NCBI GenBank assembly: GCA_036522835.1
Contig: DATDFB010000123.1
Span: 1-64,000, forward strand
Direction of reading: 5' to 3'
From: DATDFB01 sp036522835
GTDB lineage: Bacteria; Acidobacteriota; Thermoanaerobaculia; Gp7-AA8
DNA length: 64,000 nucleotides
In this document: positions 16,658-25,889 of the stretch, piece after piece
Layout of the letters: every line of letters begins with the position of its first letter
How positions within the stretch are numbered: position 1 is the first letter of the stretch
Made by a program: the position numbers and the translations under genes
Notes under the pieces: generated by a model
Databases searched by the model: none
Told to the model about the DNA's origin: nothing
The model's input: the letters and a program-made list of their open reading frames with translations, nothing else

Positions 16658-19600
16658 TCACTCCTTCGCCGCGATCGAATACTTCTGAATCTTCGACTTC
16701 AGCGTATTGCGCGCCAGGCCTAACCGCCGCGCCGCTTCGCGAATGCGGCCGCCGGAAGTCTCCAGCGCGCGGAGGATGAGCTGCTTGTCGACGCTCGACA
16801 TCACCTCGTCGTAGACGTCGCTGGTGATCTCCAGCTTGCCGACGGCCGGCGTCAGGAGCGCGCCGGGAACGGGCGCGGCCACGAGCGCGGGCGTGCTGTC
16901 GGAGTAGAGGTTATAGAACTCGTTCTTCGTCACCGTCTGCCCGTTCGACATCACGATGGCGCGATGCAGCGTGGCCTCGAGCTCGCGCACGTTGCCCGGC
17001 CAGTCGTAGCGCATGAAGAGATCGAGCACGCCCGGCTCCAGGCGCTTGTTGTCGATGCCGAGGTCCTTGCAGATCTTGCGGATGAAATGCTCGGCCAGGA
17101 GCGGGATGTCGTCCTTCCGCTCGCGCAGCGCCGGCAGCATGATCGGGATGATGTTGAGGCGATAGAAGAGATCCTCGCGGAACGTCCCCTCTTCGATTGC
17201 TTTCTCGAGATCGAGATTCGTCGCGGCGATGATCTTCACGTCCGACTTGAGCGTCACCGTACCGCCGACGCGCTCGAACTCTTTCTCCTCGACGACCCGC
17301 AGCAACTTGGCCTGCATGGCCAGCGACATCTTCCCGATCTCGTCGAGGAAGATCGAGCCGCCGTTGGCGAGCTCGAAGCGTCCCAGCTTGCGGCGGTCCG
17401 CGCCGGTGAACGCGCCCTTCTCGTGGCCGAACAGCTCCGACTCGGCGAGCGTCTCCGGCAGTGCGGCGCAGTTGAACTTGATGAACGGTCCCTGCCGCCG
17501 CGGACCGATGTTGTGGATGATCCGCGCGATCAATCCCTTGCCCGTGCCCGACTCGCCGCGCAGCAGCACGGTCGAGTGTCCCGCCGACGCCTTGCGGATC
17601 GCGAACTGGATCTTCCCCACCGCCTCCGACTGGCCGACGATCGAGTCGAGGTGTTTCTCGACGAGCACTTCGCGGCGCAGCGTCTCGTTCTCCAGCGAGA
17701 GCCGCGTGCGCGCTTCCTCGAGCTCCTCGTAGAGACGCGCGTTCTCGATCGCGATCGCGGCCTGATCGGCGAAGGCCTCCAGGAAGCTGAGGTCTTTCTG
17801 CGAGAAGAGATGGCGGGCCTGGCGGTGATCGACGTACATCGCGCCGGCGATGCGCTCCTTGATGATCAGCGGCACGCAGAGAATCGAGAGGATGTTGTCG
17901 GCGATGACCGACTCCGACTCGACGAAGCGGTGATCGGCGCGCGCGTCGGCCGACATCACCGACTGTCCGGTCTGAATCACTTCCTTGACCACCGACTGCG
18001 GCGAGCGCCCCTTCTCCCCTTCCGACTCCTTGATGTTGCGGGCCACGCGCGTGCGCAGCGCGCCGGTGAGCGGATCGAGGAGGATGAGCATGCCCCGCTC
18101 CGCGCGCAGGCGGCGGATGCAGACGTCGAGCACGCGGTTGAGCACTTCGGAGAGATCGAGCGTGGAGTTGATGATTTTGACGATCTCGTACAAACCGACC
18201 ACGCCCTGGTCGGGCGCTCGGCCGGCCGGCCGGATGCGGAACAGGGCGCCGCGCGCGCGCTCGAGGTCGAGCGAGGCGTCGAGGCGCTCGAAGATGCGGA
18301 TCGCGCTGCGGATCATCTGCGTCGCCTCTTCGGGCTCGTCGCGCAGCGCGCCCACTTCGAACAGCAACCGCGCCAGCTCGTACGGCGTGTCGAGCTCCTC
18401 GAAGGCCACCCGCGCCGCTTCGAACTTCGCCGCGGCCGCGTCGCGGTCGCCGCGCGCGCTGAGGATCTTGCCCCACGCCCAATCGTTCTTCGCCAGCGAG
18501 AAGCGGTCGCCGAGCTGGCGCCCGTACTGATCGGAGAGGTTGGCGTGCTGCACCGCCGCGTCGGAATCGCCTTTCGCGAGCACGAGACACGCCGCCGCGG
18601 TGTGCGCGCGCGCCAATCCGTGCAGCGTTTTGTTGGTCTCGAAAATCGACATGGCCCGGTCGAGCCACTTCGCCGACTCGTCGTGGTTCCCGCGCTCATC
18701 CTCGATCGCCGCGAGCACGTACGCCGCTTCCGCGATCAAGTCTTCGTCGCGCGCGCGTTCGCCCGCGGCCAGCGCTTTCTGTCCGCACTCGAGCGCGCGG
18801 GCGATGTCGCCGCGCTTCTTCGTCAAGCGCGCCAACGGCACGTACACCGACAGCCGCGACGCGCGCGTCTCATCGAATCCTTCGAGGCTCAGGCACTTCT
18901 GATACTGCGCGTAGGCCTCGTTCCACCGGCCGAGCATCTCCAGCGCGTCGGCGAGATTCTCCCGCGCCAGCGCCTCGTGCTCGACCGCGCCGATCTTCTC
19001 GTCGATGCGCACCGATTTCTCGAAGTACTCCGCCGCGGCGTGGAAGTTGCCGCGGCCGTATTCGACGACGCCGACGTTGTTGTACGCGGTGACGAGGTCC
19101 CACAGATCGCCCTCGGTCTCGGAGATCTCGAGGTTCTTGCGGAAGTAGCGCAGCGCGGTATCCCAGTCGCCGAGCTTCCAGAGCGTATTGGCGAGATTGG
19201 TCGACGCCACTTTGCAGAGGTGCTCGCTCTTGAGGCGCTCGCCGATGGCCACCGCTTCGACGAGATATTCGCGCGAGCGCTGCCAGTTGCCGCCGGCATG
19301 CTCGATCATGCCCAGGATGTTCTTGACGTAGCCGTAGACCACGGTCGGCTCGATCGTCTCGAGCATCAGCCGCGCGCGCTCGGCGGTCTCGCGCGCGGTC
19401 TCGAGATCGTCGCGCATGCGATGCAGCCAGGCGATGCGGTTGAGCATCTCCGCGACGTCGGCCGTGTGCCGGAGGCGCTCGTAAATCGCCAGCGCGCCCT
19501 GGTAATACGTCATGGCCGCGTCCTGATCGCCGCGCCGCGCCAGCACTTTGCCGATCTTCTTCATCACCCGCGCCGCATCGACGTTCGCCTCGTCGTCCGG

Positions 19601-21943
19601 GTTGCGGCTCTGAATGCTCTTCAAGAGGAACTGATACGCGTGGATGGCGCTGCGATAGTCGTCGCGCCGGTAGTACGCGTCCGCCAGCTTCTCCCGCACC
19701 TCGGCCTTGCGCGGCTCGTCGACCCCGCCGAGGTCCATCATCTCCAGCGCCACGCGATAGAACTCCGTGGCCTCTTCGTGGGCAAGCGTGCGCGTGGCCA
19801 GGTCGCCGGCCTCGATCGAGTAGCGCGTGCCGCGCTCCATGTCGTTGGCGCGCGAAAAATGGTACGCAACTTGACCAATCACGGCGAACGATCCGCTGGC
19901 GGCCCGCGGCTCCAGCGCGATGGCCACGCGATGATGCAGCTCCATCCGCCGCCGCTCCGGCATCGCGCTGTAGACCGCGTCGCGCAGGTGGATCTGCGGG
20001 AAGGTGATGGTCTTGCCGTCGTTCGACTCGTCGACGAGGCCATGGCGCATCAGCTCGCGCGCCGCCGCGTACGTTTCCTCGGGCGTGAGATCCGAGACCT
20101 GCGTCAGCAGCTCGATGTCCATCGTCTCGCCCATCACGGACGCGGTCTCGAAGATCGCGCGCGGAAGCGCCGCCAGCGACTCGACTTTCTCCATGAGAAT
20201 CGACGACACGCCGCCCGGAATGCGCAGCGCGCCGATGCGCTGCATGTCCGCGATCCAGCCCTCGGGGCGCCACTGCAGAAAGTCGTGGGCGATGAGGTAG
20301 TCGATGATGCGGCGGATGTTCAGCGGCGAGCCGGCCGACTCCCACAACATCCAGCGCACCAGCTCGTCGGACACATTCGCGTCGCCCAGCAGCGACTGCA
20401 CGTGCTCGCGCACCAGCGGCTCGGTCAGCGACTCGACGCGGATCATCGGGAAGCTCGCCTCTTTCGCGCGCTGCTCCCAGAACGAGAAGCTCGGCGACGG
20501 CGACTCGATCGCCGCTTCGCCGTGCGTTTCCAGCGTGAGCGTGCCGATGACCAGGAGCCGATTCTGTTTCGCTTCGCCCACCAGGAATTGGAACAGCTCC
20601 GCCGTCGACGGATCGGCCCACTGCAAGTCGTCGATGACCAGGATCAGCGGCGAGCCGCCGGTCTCGCTGCCGACCGAGAGGAAGCCGTACATGTCCTGCA
20701 TCGATTGCACGATGCGGTTGTAGAGGCGGTACTTCTGCCCATGCTTCGGCGGATTCGTGTCCGGTCCTGCCGACGCCACGACCGGCCGCAGGATCAAACG
20801 GATTTCTTCGCCGACGTCCGCCTGCGGATTCACCGCCAGCACCATCTGCTCGAAAATCTCGAAGAACGGCGCGTAGATGGTCTTGCGGTTGATCGGGCAG
20901 CGGCCCCAGAACACGCGCGCGCCGTCGAGCTGCGCGCGCAGCGTGACGTCGCGGACGATGCGGCTCTTCCCCATCCCTTCCGCGCCGGCGACGATGACGC
21001 CGTTGCCGCGTCCTTCGCGCGCCTCGCCGACGAGCGACATCAATTGATTCACTTCCTGTTTGCGCCCGATCAGCGGCGCCGCATACAACTCCCCGCGTCC
21101 GACCAGGAGCTCCGCCGGCGGCGCCTTCGCTCCCGCCGCTTCCGCGAGCGCCTGCAGCAATGCCGCAGCGGATGGAAATCGATGACGCGGGTCCTTCTCC
21201 AGCAGCTTGACGATGATCTTCTCGAGCGGCTCCGGCACGCGTGGATTGATGGCCGACGGCGGACGGATCTCTTCGTTGAGATGCATCCGGATGACGTCGA
21301 TCGGCGCTTTGCCATAGCCCGGCAGCGCGCCCGTCACGGTCTCGTACAACGTCATGCCGAGGGCGTAGAGATCGGCGCGCGAGTCGACGCGGTCCTGCTT
21401 CAACACCTCGGGAGCCATGTATTGCAAGGTACCGCGAATCTTGCGGTCGAACACCTGGCGGCTCTCGATGGCCAGGCCGAAGTCCATGATCTTGGCCTTG
21501 CCTTCGTCGCTGATGAGAATGTTCGACGGCTTCAGATCGAGATGAATGATGCCGAGGTGATGGATGTGATGCAGGCCGGCGGCGATCTGCATGATCACGT
21601 CGTAGAGCGCATCCCAGTTCTGGCCGTCGAAGAAATCGGTGATCTTCTTTCCGGCGATCCACTCCATCGTGAAGTACGGATAGCGATCATTCAGGACACC
21701 GAAGTCGTAGACCTTGATTACGCTGCCGTGTTCGAGCGATGCCAGCGTGGAGAACTCGGTTTGAAATCGGAGCAGCTGCCGCGGATCAGTGATCTCGTGA
21801 CACAGAATCTTGATGGCTTCTTCGCGGCGGTCCGCGACGTCGAAGACGCGGTAGACGGAGGTCTCGGGCGTCTTCTTCAAAGTCGCGCGGATTTGATACC
21901 GCGGCGGAAGCGGGATTTCCGGCACAACGGTCGTGGCGTCCAT
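16658..21943 (-). CDS. Giant Ser/Thr-kinase / ATPase / TPR / GAF / sigma-54-activator fusion
   Basis: 1761 residues from ATG at 21943; an in-frame ATG at 22003 would add 20. Order: kinase domain (about 15-280; AIKIL, HLDLKPSN, DFG), AAA_16-like ATPase (about 300-560; Walker A GAEGMGKS, Walker B LVIDDLQWAD), TPRs (about 680-1215), GAF (about 1255-1410), sigma-54 AAA+ domain (about 1430-1670; GESGTGKG, GAFTGA, LDEIGKM), and a Fis-type HTH (about 1715-1761). GAFTGA is the loop that contacts sigma-54. The kinase glycine loop is degenerate (LKKTPETSVY), so activity is uncertain. It is expected to be a cytoplasmic transcriptional activator coupling kinase or ligand input to sigma-54 promoters. Confidence 0.92.
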   Translation of the reverse strand: MDATTVVPEIPLPPRYQIRATLKKTPETSVYRVFDVADRREEAIKILCHEITDPRQLLRFQTEFSTLASLEHGSVIKVYDFGVLNDRYPYFTMEWIAGKKITDFFDGQNWDALYDVIMQIAAGLHHIHHLGIIHLDLKPSNILISDEGKAKIMDFGLAIESRQVFDRKIRGTLQYMAPEVLKQDRVDSRADLYALGMTLYETVTGALPGYGKAPIDVIRMHLNEEIRPPSAINPRVPEPLEKIIVKLLEKDPRHRFPSAAALLQALAEAAGAKAPPAELLVGRGELYAAPLIGRKQEVNQLMSLVGEAREGRGNGVIVAGAEGMGKSRIVRDVTLRAQLDGARVFWGRCPINRKTIYAPFFEIFEQMVLAVNPQADVGEEIRLILRPVVASAGPDTNPPKHGQKYRLYNRIVQSMQDMYGFLSVGSETGGSPLILVIDDLQWADPSTAELFQFLVGEAKQNRLLVIGTLTLETHGEAAIESPSPSFSFWEQRAKEASFPMIRVESLTEPLVREHVQSLLGDANVSDELVRWMLWESAGSPLNIRRIIDYLIAHDFLQWRPEGWIADMQRIGALRIPGGVSSILMEKVESLAALPRAIFETASVMGETMDIELLTQVSDLTPEETYAAARELMRHGLVDESNDGKTITFPQIHLRDAVYSAMPERRRMELHHRVAIALEPRAASGSFAVIGQVAYHFSRANDMERGTRYSIEAGDLATRTLAHEEATEFYRVALEMMDLGGVDEPRKAEVREKLADAYYRRDDYRSAIHAYQFLLKSIQSRNPDDEANVDAARVMKKIGKVLARRGDQDAAMTYYQGALAIYERLRHTADVAEMLNRIAWLHRMRDDLETARETAERARLMLETIEPTVVYGYVKNILGMIEHAGGNWQRSREYLVEAVAIGERLKSEHLCKVASTNLANTLWKLGDWDTALRYFRKNLEISETEGDLWDLVTAYNNVGVVEYGRGNFHAAAEYFEKSVRIDEKIGAVEHEALARENLADALEMLGRWNEAYAQYQKCLSLEGFDETRASRLSVYVPLARLTKKRGDIARALECGQKALAAGERARDEDLIAEAAYVLAAIEDERGNHDESAKWLDRAMSIFETNKTLHGLARAHTAAACLVLAKGDSDAAVQHANLSDQYGRQLGDRFSLAKNDWAWGKILSARGDRDAAAAKFEAARVAFEELDTPYELARLLFEVGALRDEPEEATQMIRSAIRIFERLDASLDLERARGALFRIRPAGRAPDQGVVGLYEIVKIINSTLDLSEVLNRVLDVCIRRLRAERGMLILLDPLTGALRTRVARNIKESEGEKGRSPQSVVKEVIQTGQSVMSADARADHRFVESESVIADNILSILCVPLIIKERIAGAMYVDHRQARHLFSQKDLSFLEAFADQAAIAIENARLYEELEEARTRLSLENETLRREVLVEKHLDSIVGQSEAVGKIQFAIRKASAGHSTVLLRGESGTGKGLIARIIHNIGPRRQGPFIKFNCAALPETLAESELFGHEKGAFTGADRRKLGRFELANGGSIFLDEIGKMSLAMQAKLLRVVEEKEFERVGGTVTLKSDVKIIAATNLDLEKAIEEGTFREDLFYRLNIIPIMLPALRERKDDIPLLAEHFIRKICKDLGIDNKRLEPGVLDLFMRYDWPGNVRELEATLHRAIVMSNGQTVTKNEFYNLYSDSTPALVAAPVPGALLTPAVGKLEITSDVYDEVMSSVDKQLILRALETSGGRIREAARRLGLARNTLKSKIQKYSIAAKE

Positions 21944-21985
21944 GTTTGTACGGGTGAGAATATAACCCACATTTGTTTTATGCCG

Positions 21986-22013
21986 GGTCAGAAATTTGAC
22001 CATAGCTGGGTCA
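21986..22013. promoter_or_regulatory. GGTCA-N6-TGACC palindrome plus a third GGGTCA half-site
   Basis: In the 101-base gap between the divergent giant activator and the kinase-TPR gene, GGTCA (21986-21990) and TGACC (21997-22001) form an inverted repeat. GGGTCA recurs at 22008-22013. This is a candidate operator shared by both genes. TTGACC and TAGAAT are also present, but only 14 nt apart. Confidence 0.4.
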
Positions 22014-22044
22014 TGTAGAATGCGCCGGTTCGCGGCGCGGCGCT

Positions 22045-24498
22045 ATGTCTACTCCTGAGAAGAGCTTCGAAGGCTTTGAGACCGTCCGCATCCTCGGCAA
22101 GGGGGGGATGGGGACGGTCTATCTGGCCCGCGACCTCCGACTCGGCCGTTACGTAGCACTCAAAGTACTGAATGCAAGCGACTTAGCCTACGATGACCGC
22201 CGCGGCCGCTTCATGCGCGAGGCCCGCTCGGCAGCGGCGGTGCGGCATCCGAACGTCGCCACGATCTACGAAGTCGATGAGACGGAGGATGGCCAGCCGT
22301 TCATCGTCATGGAGTACTGCGAGGGGGAGACGCTCTCGCAGCGGATCCGGCGCCGGCCGCTCGACGCCGCCGAGTTCCTCTCGATCGCACGGCAGATCGC
22401 CTCAGGCCTCGCCGCCGCGCACGAGCAGGGCATCATCCACCGCGACATCAAGAGCGCGAACATCATCCTCGAGCCGAATGGCCTCGTGAAGATCCTCGAC
22501 TTCGGACTCGCGAAATCGCTTCCGAGCGCGCTCGGCAACGGCAGCGGCCCGAGCATGGAGTCGACCGCGAATCATTTCTTCGGCACGCTGCATTTCATCT
22601 CGCCCGAACAGGCGCGCGGCGGCGCCGCGGATGCGCGCAGCGATCTTTTCTCCGCGGGCGTGGTGCTATACCACATGGCCTCGGGGCATTTGCCGTTCAA
22701 CGCCGACGCGCCGCTGATGGTGCTCGACAAAATCCGCGAGGGTGAGCCGGAGCCGTTCGTGCCGCTCGATCCCGCGTTTCCGCCCGCGGCGTCGAAGATC
22801 ATTTCGCGACTGCTGCAGAAGAGTCCCGACGATCGCTATCAGTCGGCGCGCGATCTCCTCGCAGATCTCGAAGACATCGACACGCCGACGATCCGCATGA
22901 CGCTCACGCCGACGTCGAAGACGAGCCTCGGCCGCACGGTTCGCCGCCCGCGCTGGACGCGTTGGGTGATCATGATCGCCGCGGCGGTGATCGTCGCCAT
23001 CACGATCTTCGTCGTGCAGCGCGAAGGTCTCGGCAACGAGCCGAAAGTCTCCGACACCACGCCGCCGCCTCCGATCCGCTCCATGGCCGTGCTGCCGCTG
23101 CGGAACATCGCCAACAACACCAAGGATGACTTCCTCTCCGTCGGCCTCGCCGATGCGCTCGTGACCAAGCTGCAGCAGATTCCCGATCTGCAAGTGCGGC
23201 CGACGTCCGCGATCCTCGATTTTCGCGGCGATAAAGTGGACGCGAAGACGGCCAGCGAGAAACTGAAGGTCGAAGGAATCCTTGAGGGAAACTTTCTCGC
23301 CGCCGGCGATCTGGTGCGCGTGACGCTGCAGCTCACCGACTCGCGCACGGGCTTCTCCGTCTGGTCCGACACGATCGACGGGCGCCGCGACAATCTCTTG
23401 AAGCTGATCGACGACGTCTCCGCGCGCACGGTGAAAGGGCTCGACGAGCACATCGGCGTGCACGAGGACAAGATCGCGCGCTCGCAACCGCGCTCGGTGA
23501 GTCCGAAGGCGTTCGAGGAGTACCTGAAGGCGCGCGCGCTGAACGGCAGTTTTCTTCCCGAGCATTACGCGGCGCAGATCGCCGCGCTGAAACGCGCGAT
23601 CGCGCTCGATCCGAATTTCGCCGCCGCCTATGCCGATCTCGCGACGACGACGTCGCTGGGCATGGCCCGCAGCCTCGCCTCACCCGAGGATGCGGCGAAG
23701 GCGGAGTGGTACGCGCGCCAGGCCGTGCGCATCGATCCGAATCTGCCGGAGGCGCATCTCGCGCTCGGGCGCGTGTTCGTGCGCGATCCGAAGCGCTTCC
23801 GCGAGTCGGTGCGCGAAGTGCTCGCCGCGCTGCGGCTGGAGCAGACCGACACGCAGGCGTTGTATTCGATGACCACGTACTTCATCTCGACGGGCGACCT
23901 CGCGCAGTCGAAATGCGTCGGCGACCGGCTCGTGCAGATCGATCCGAACTCGAACGAGGCGATCACGCGCGGCTACTGGAACATCAACTCGAACGATCCC
24001 GAAGGCGCACTGCGGAACGCCGACATCGCGCTCTCCTCGCGCGACACCGCGCTCGCGGGACACGACATTCGCGGGATGGCCTTCATCCTCCGCGACGACG
24101 CCGCGGCGGCGGAGAAGGAAGCGCAAGCCGCGCTCGCGATCAGCCCCAATCACTACCTCGGCAAAAGCCTGAAGGCGCTCGCCGCCGCCGGCCGCGGCGA
24201 CCGCGCCGCGAGCGAAGCCGCGATCCGTTCGTTCGAAAAAGACGCGAACCGCAATCACTGGGCCGCCCTCCGCGCCGCGCTCTGCTACGCCAAGCTCGGC
24301 GACCGCGACCAGGCCATGCACTGGCTCCACCGCGCCGCCGACCTCGGCAACCACTCCTGGTACGCCCTCATCAAACACCCCTGGCTCCAGTCGCTCCAGG
24401 CCGACCCCGAATTCCAAACCATCCTCGGCGGGATCAAAGCGGATCTGGACGACGTGCGTGACGATGTGGTGGGCGTGTATCAGTTGATGTGCAAGTGA
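22045..24498 (+). CDS. Membrane Ser/Thr protein kinase with TPR sensor region
   Basis: 817 residues. A complete PknB-type kinase domain at about 8-275: glycine loop LGKGGMGTVY, VALKVL lysine, HRDIKSANI, DFGLAKS. A Pro/Thr-rich linker leads to one membrane helix at about 309-328 (WVIMIAAAVIVAITIFVV). The outside part has a TolB/FlgO-like module (MAVLPLRNIANNTKDDFLSVG...GLADAL) and then TPRs. Compared with the neighbouring giant activator, its glycine loop is intact. Divergent arrangement with a 101-base shared region suggests joint control, and possibly phosphorylation of one by the other (inference). Confidence 0.9.
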   Translation: MSTPEKSFEGFETVRILGKGGMGTVYLARDLRLGRYVALKVLNASDLAYDDRRGRFMREARSAAAVRHPNVATIYEVDETEDGQPFIVMEYCEGETLSQRIRRRPLDAAEFLSIARQIASGLAAAHEQGIIHRDIKSANIILEPNGLVKILDFGLAKSLPSALGNGSGPSMESTANHFFGTLHFISPEQARGGAADARSDLFSAGVVLYHMASGHLPFNADAPLMVLDKIREGEPEPFVPLDPAFPPAASKIISRLLQKSPDDRYQSARDLLADLEDIDTPTIRMTLTPTSKTSLGRTVRRPRWTRWVIMIAAAVIVAITIFVVQREGLGNEPKVSDTTPPPPIRSMAVLPLRNIANNTKDDFLSVGLADALVTKLQQIPDLQVRPTSAILDFRGDKVDAKTASEKLKVEGILEGNFLAAGDLVRVTLQLTDSRTGFSVWSDTIDGRRDNLLKLIDDVSARTVKGLDEHIGVHEDKIARSQPRSVSPKAFEEYLKARALNGSFLPEHYAAQIAALKRAIALDPNFAAAYADLATTTSLGMARSLASPEDAAKAEWYARQAVRIDPNLPEAHLALGRVFVRDPKRFRESVREVLAALRLEQTDTQALYSMTTYFISTGDLAQSKCVGDRLVQIDPNSNEAITRGYWNINSNDPEGALRNADIALSSRDTALAGHDIRGMAFILRDDAAAAEKEAQAALAISPNHYLGKSLKALAAAGRGDRAASEAAIRSFEKDANRNHWAALRAALCYAKLGDRDQAMHWLHRAADLGNHSWYALIKHPWLQSLQADPEFQTILGGIKADLDDVRDDVVGVYQLMCK

Positions 24499-24511
24499 CG
24501 ACGGAAGGTCC

Positions 24512-25498
24512 CTACCCCGTCGCGTCGAACATCCGCTGCAGCGCGCGCTCGGCGGGGACGCGGATGTCTTCCGGCACGTCCATGTCGTAGCGCAGATAGA
24601 GCAGCGAGTCGCGCACGTCCTCGAGCGTCGTCACTTTCATGAACGCGCAGAGCTTGCAGCCTTTGAGGAACGTCTTGTCCGGCACTTCCATCGCCAACCG
24701 GTCCGAGAGGCCGCATTCGGTGACGATGAGGAAGCGCGATGCGGGACGTTCCTTTGCCCAGCGCACCATGCCGGAAGTCGAGAGGACGGCGTCGGCGAGC
24801 GCGGCGACGTCGGGGCGGCATTCGGGATGGACGAGGATCTCCAGCTCGGGATCGGCCTTGCGGATCCGCGACACTTCCTCCGGCGTGATCTGCTGGTGCA
24901 CGTAGCAGAAGCCTTCCCACGGGATGATGTTCTTCTCCGGCACCTGCTCGGCCACGTGGCGCGCCAGATTCTTGTCGGGCACGAAGAGGATGTTCCTGTT
25001 GGTCAACGTACGGACTACTTTCGCCGCGTTCGCCGAGGTCACGATGATGTCGGAGAGCGCCTTCACCGCCGCGGTCGTGTTCACGTAGCTCACCACCGCC
25101 AGATCGGGATACTGCGGCTTCAGCTCCGCGATCTTCGCCGCGAGATCTTCCGCCGGCGCGGAGTCGGCCAGCTGGCAGCCGGCCATCAGATTCGGCAGGA
25201 GCACGGTCTTCGTCGGATTGACGATCTTCGCCGTCTCGGCCATAAAGTTCACGCCGCAGAACTCGATTACGTCGGCGTCCTTCACCTTCGACGCCATCAG
25301 CGCCAGCTCCAGCGAGTCGCCGACGAAGTCCGCCACCTTCAGAATCTCCGGACGGTAATAGTTGTGGGCGACGATCACCGCGTTGCGCTCTTTCTTCAGC
25401 TTGCGGATCTCGTCGTGCAGCGCCTCGAACTCGCGCACCTCTTCTTCGGAGTAGTCGTAGGTCGAAACGCGGCTGAGCTCTTCGTACAGTGTGGCCAT
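24512..25498 (-). CDS. nadA: Quinolinate synthase NadA
   Basis: 328 residues, type-typical length. Makes quinolinate from iminoaspartate and dihydroxyacetone phosphate in NAD biosynthesis. Signatures: VIVAHNYYRPEI near the N-terminus, the [4Fe-4S] cysteines in IEFCGVNFMAE, VTECGLS and KGCKLC, and HPECRPDV. The family is cytoplasmic and oxygen-sensitive. nadB and nadC are not nearby. The Smr-domain gene lies six bases upstream in the same direction and is probably co-transcribed. Confidence 0.95.
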   Translation of the reverse strand: MATLYEELSRVSTYDYSEEEVREFEALHDEIRKLKKERNAVIVAHNYYRPEILKVADFVGDSLELALMASKVKDADVIEFCGVNFMAETAKIVNPTKTVLLPNLMAGCQLADSAPAEDLAAKIAELKPQYPDLAVVSYVNTTAAVKALSDIIVTSANAAKVVRTLTNRNILFVPDKNLARHVAEQVPEKNIIPWEGFCYVHQQITPEEVSRIRKADPELEILVHPECRPDVAALADAVLSTSGMVRWAKERPASRFLIVTECGLSDRLAMEVPDKTFLKGCKLCAFMKVTTLEDVRDSLLYLRYDMDVPEDIRVPAERALQRMFDATG

Positions 25499-25504
25499 CT
25501 CGAT

Positions 25505-25774
25505 TCACTTCAATAGCACAATCGTTGCCCCCCATCCCCCACCCGACCCGTCGGCATCGTGATACGCCTCGACGAAGTCCAACGTTTGGAGGAGCGCCCG
25601 AATTCGTTCGCGCTGCACGCCGATTCCGCGGCCGTGAATCAGCCGCACCTGCCGGAGCCCGCGCGCATGCGCCTCGCGCAGATACTCGCCTGCAACATCC
25701 TTGATCTCCGATGGTTGAAACGGATGGAGATCGAGCGTGTCGGTGATCGGAATGGCGACCGGCTCGTCTTCCAC
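25505..25774 (-). CDS. Smr-domain protein
   Basis: 89 residues from GTG at 25774. The whole protein is one Smr domain: LDLHPFQPSEI (the LDLH motif), AHARGLRQVRLIHGRGIGVQ (the HGxG motif), and a Gly-rich end GSGGGWGATIVLL. Smr domains are nicking nucleases or RNA-binding domains, also found at the end of MutS2. A longer frame to 25903 runs through repeat locus C, but those residues (MADDRWRKRG...) look like translated repeat, so the GTG is preferred; no good Shine-Dalgarno decides it. Confidence 0.75.
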   Translation of the reverse strand: MEDEPVAIPITDTLDLHPFQPSEIKDVAGEYLREAHARGLRQVRLIHGRGIGVQRERIRALLQTLDFVEAYHDADGSGGGWGATIVLLK

Positions 25775-25787
25775 GGAGGCGCATTGT

Positions 25788-25867
25788 AGATGGCAGATGG
25801 CAGATTGCAGATGGCAGGAAGACACCCTTCCTCGTTTCCGCCATCTGTCATCTGCCATCTGCCATCC
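25788..25867. repeat. Tandem-heptamer inverted repeat, locus C (AGATGGC units)
   Basis: Left arm 25788-25817 reads AGATGGC units (one AGATTGC variant). Right arm 25840-25867 reads the complementary GCCATCT, GTCATCT, GCCATCT. The loop is about 22 nt. It fills the divergent gap between the Smr gene and the MglA gene, the place where both promoters would be expected. Confidence 0.85.
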
Positions 25868-25889
25868 ATATGCGATACTTCCAAAGTCC

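Noticed and set aside
16964..22018. A 1684-codon open frame on the plus strand, opposite the giant activator gene
   Set aside because: GC-rich codon use keeps the complementary frame open. Its translation is Arg-, Leu- and Asp-rich without domains, while the minus strand carries clear kinase, AAA+ and HTH motifs.
21996..22021. Sigma-70 promoter TTGACC ... TAGAAT
   Set aside because: The 14-nt spacer is too short for a normal promoter.
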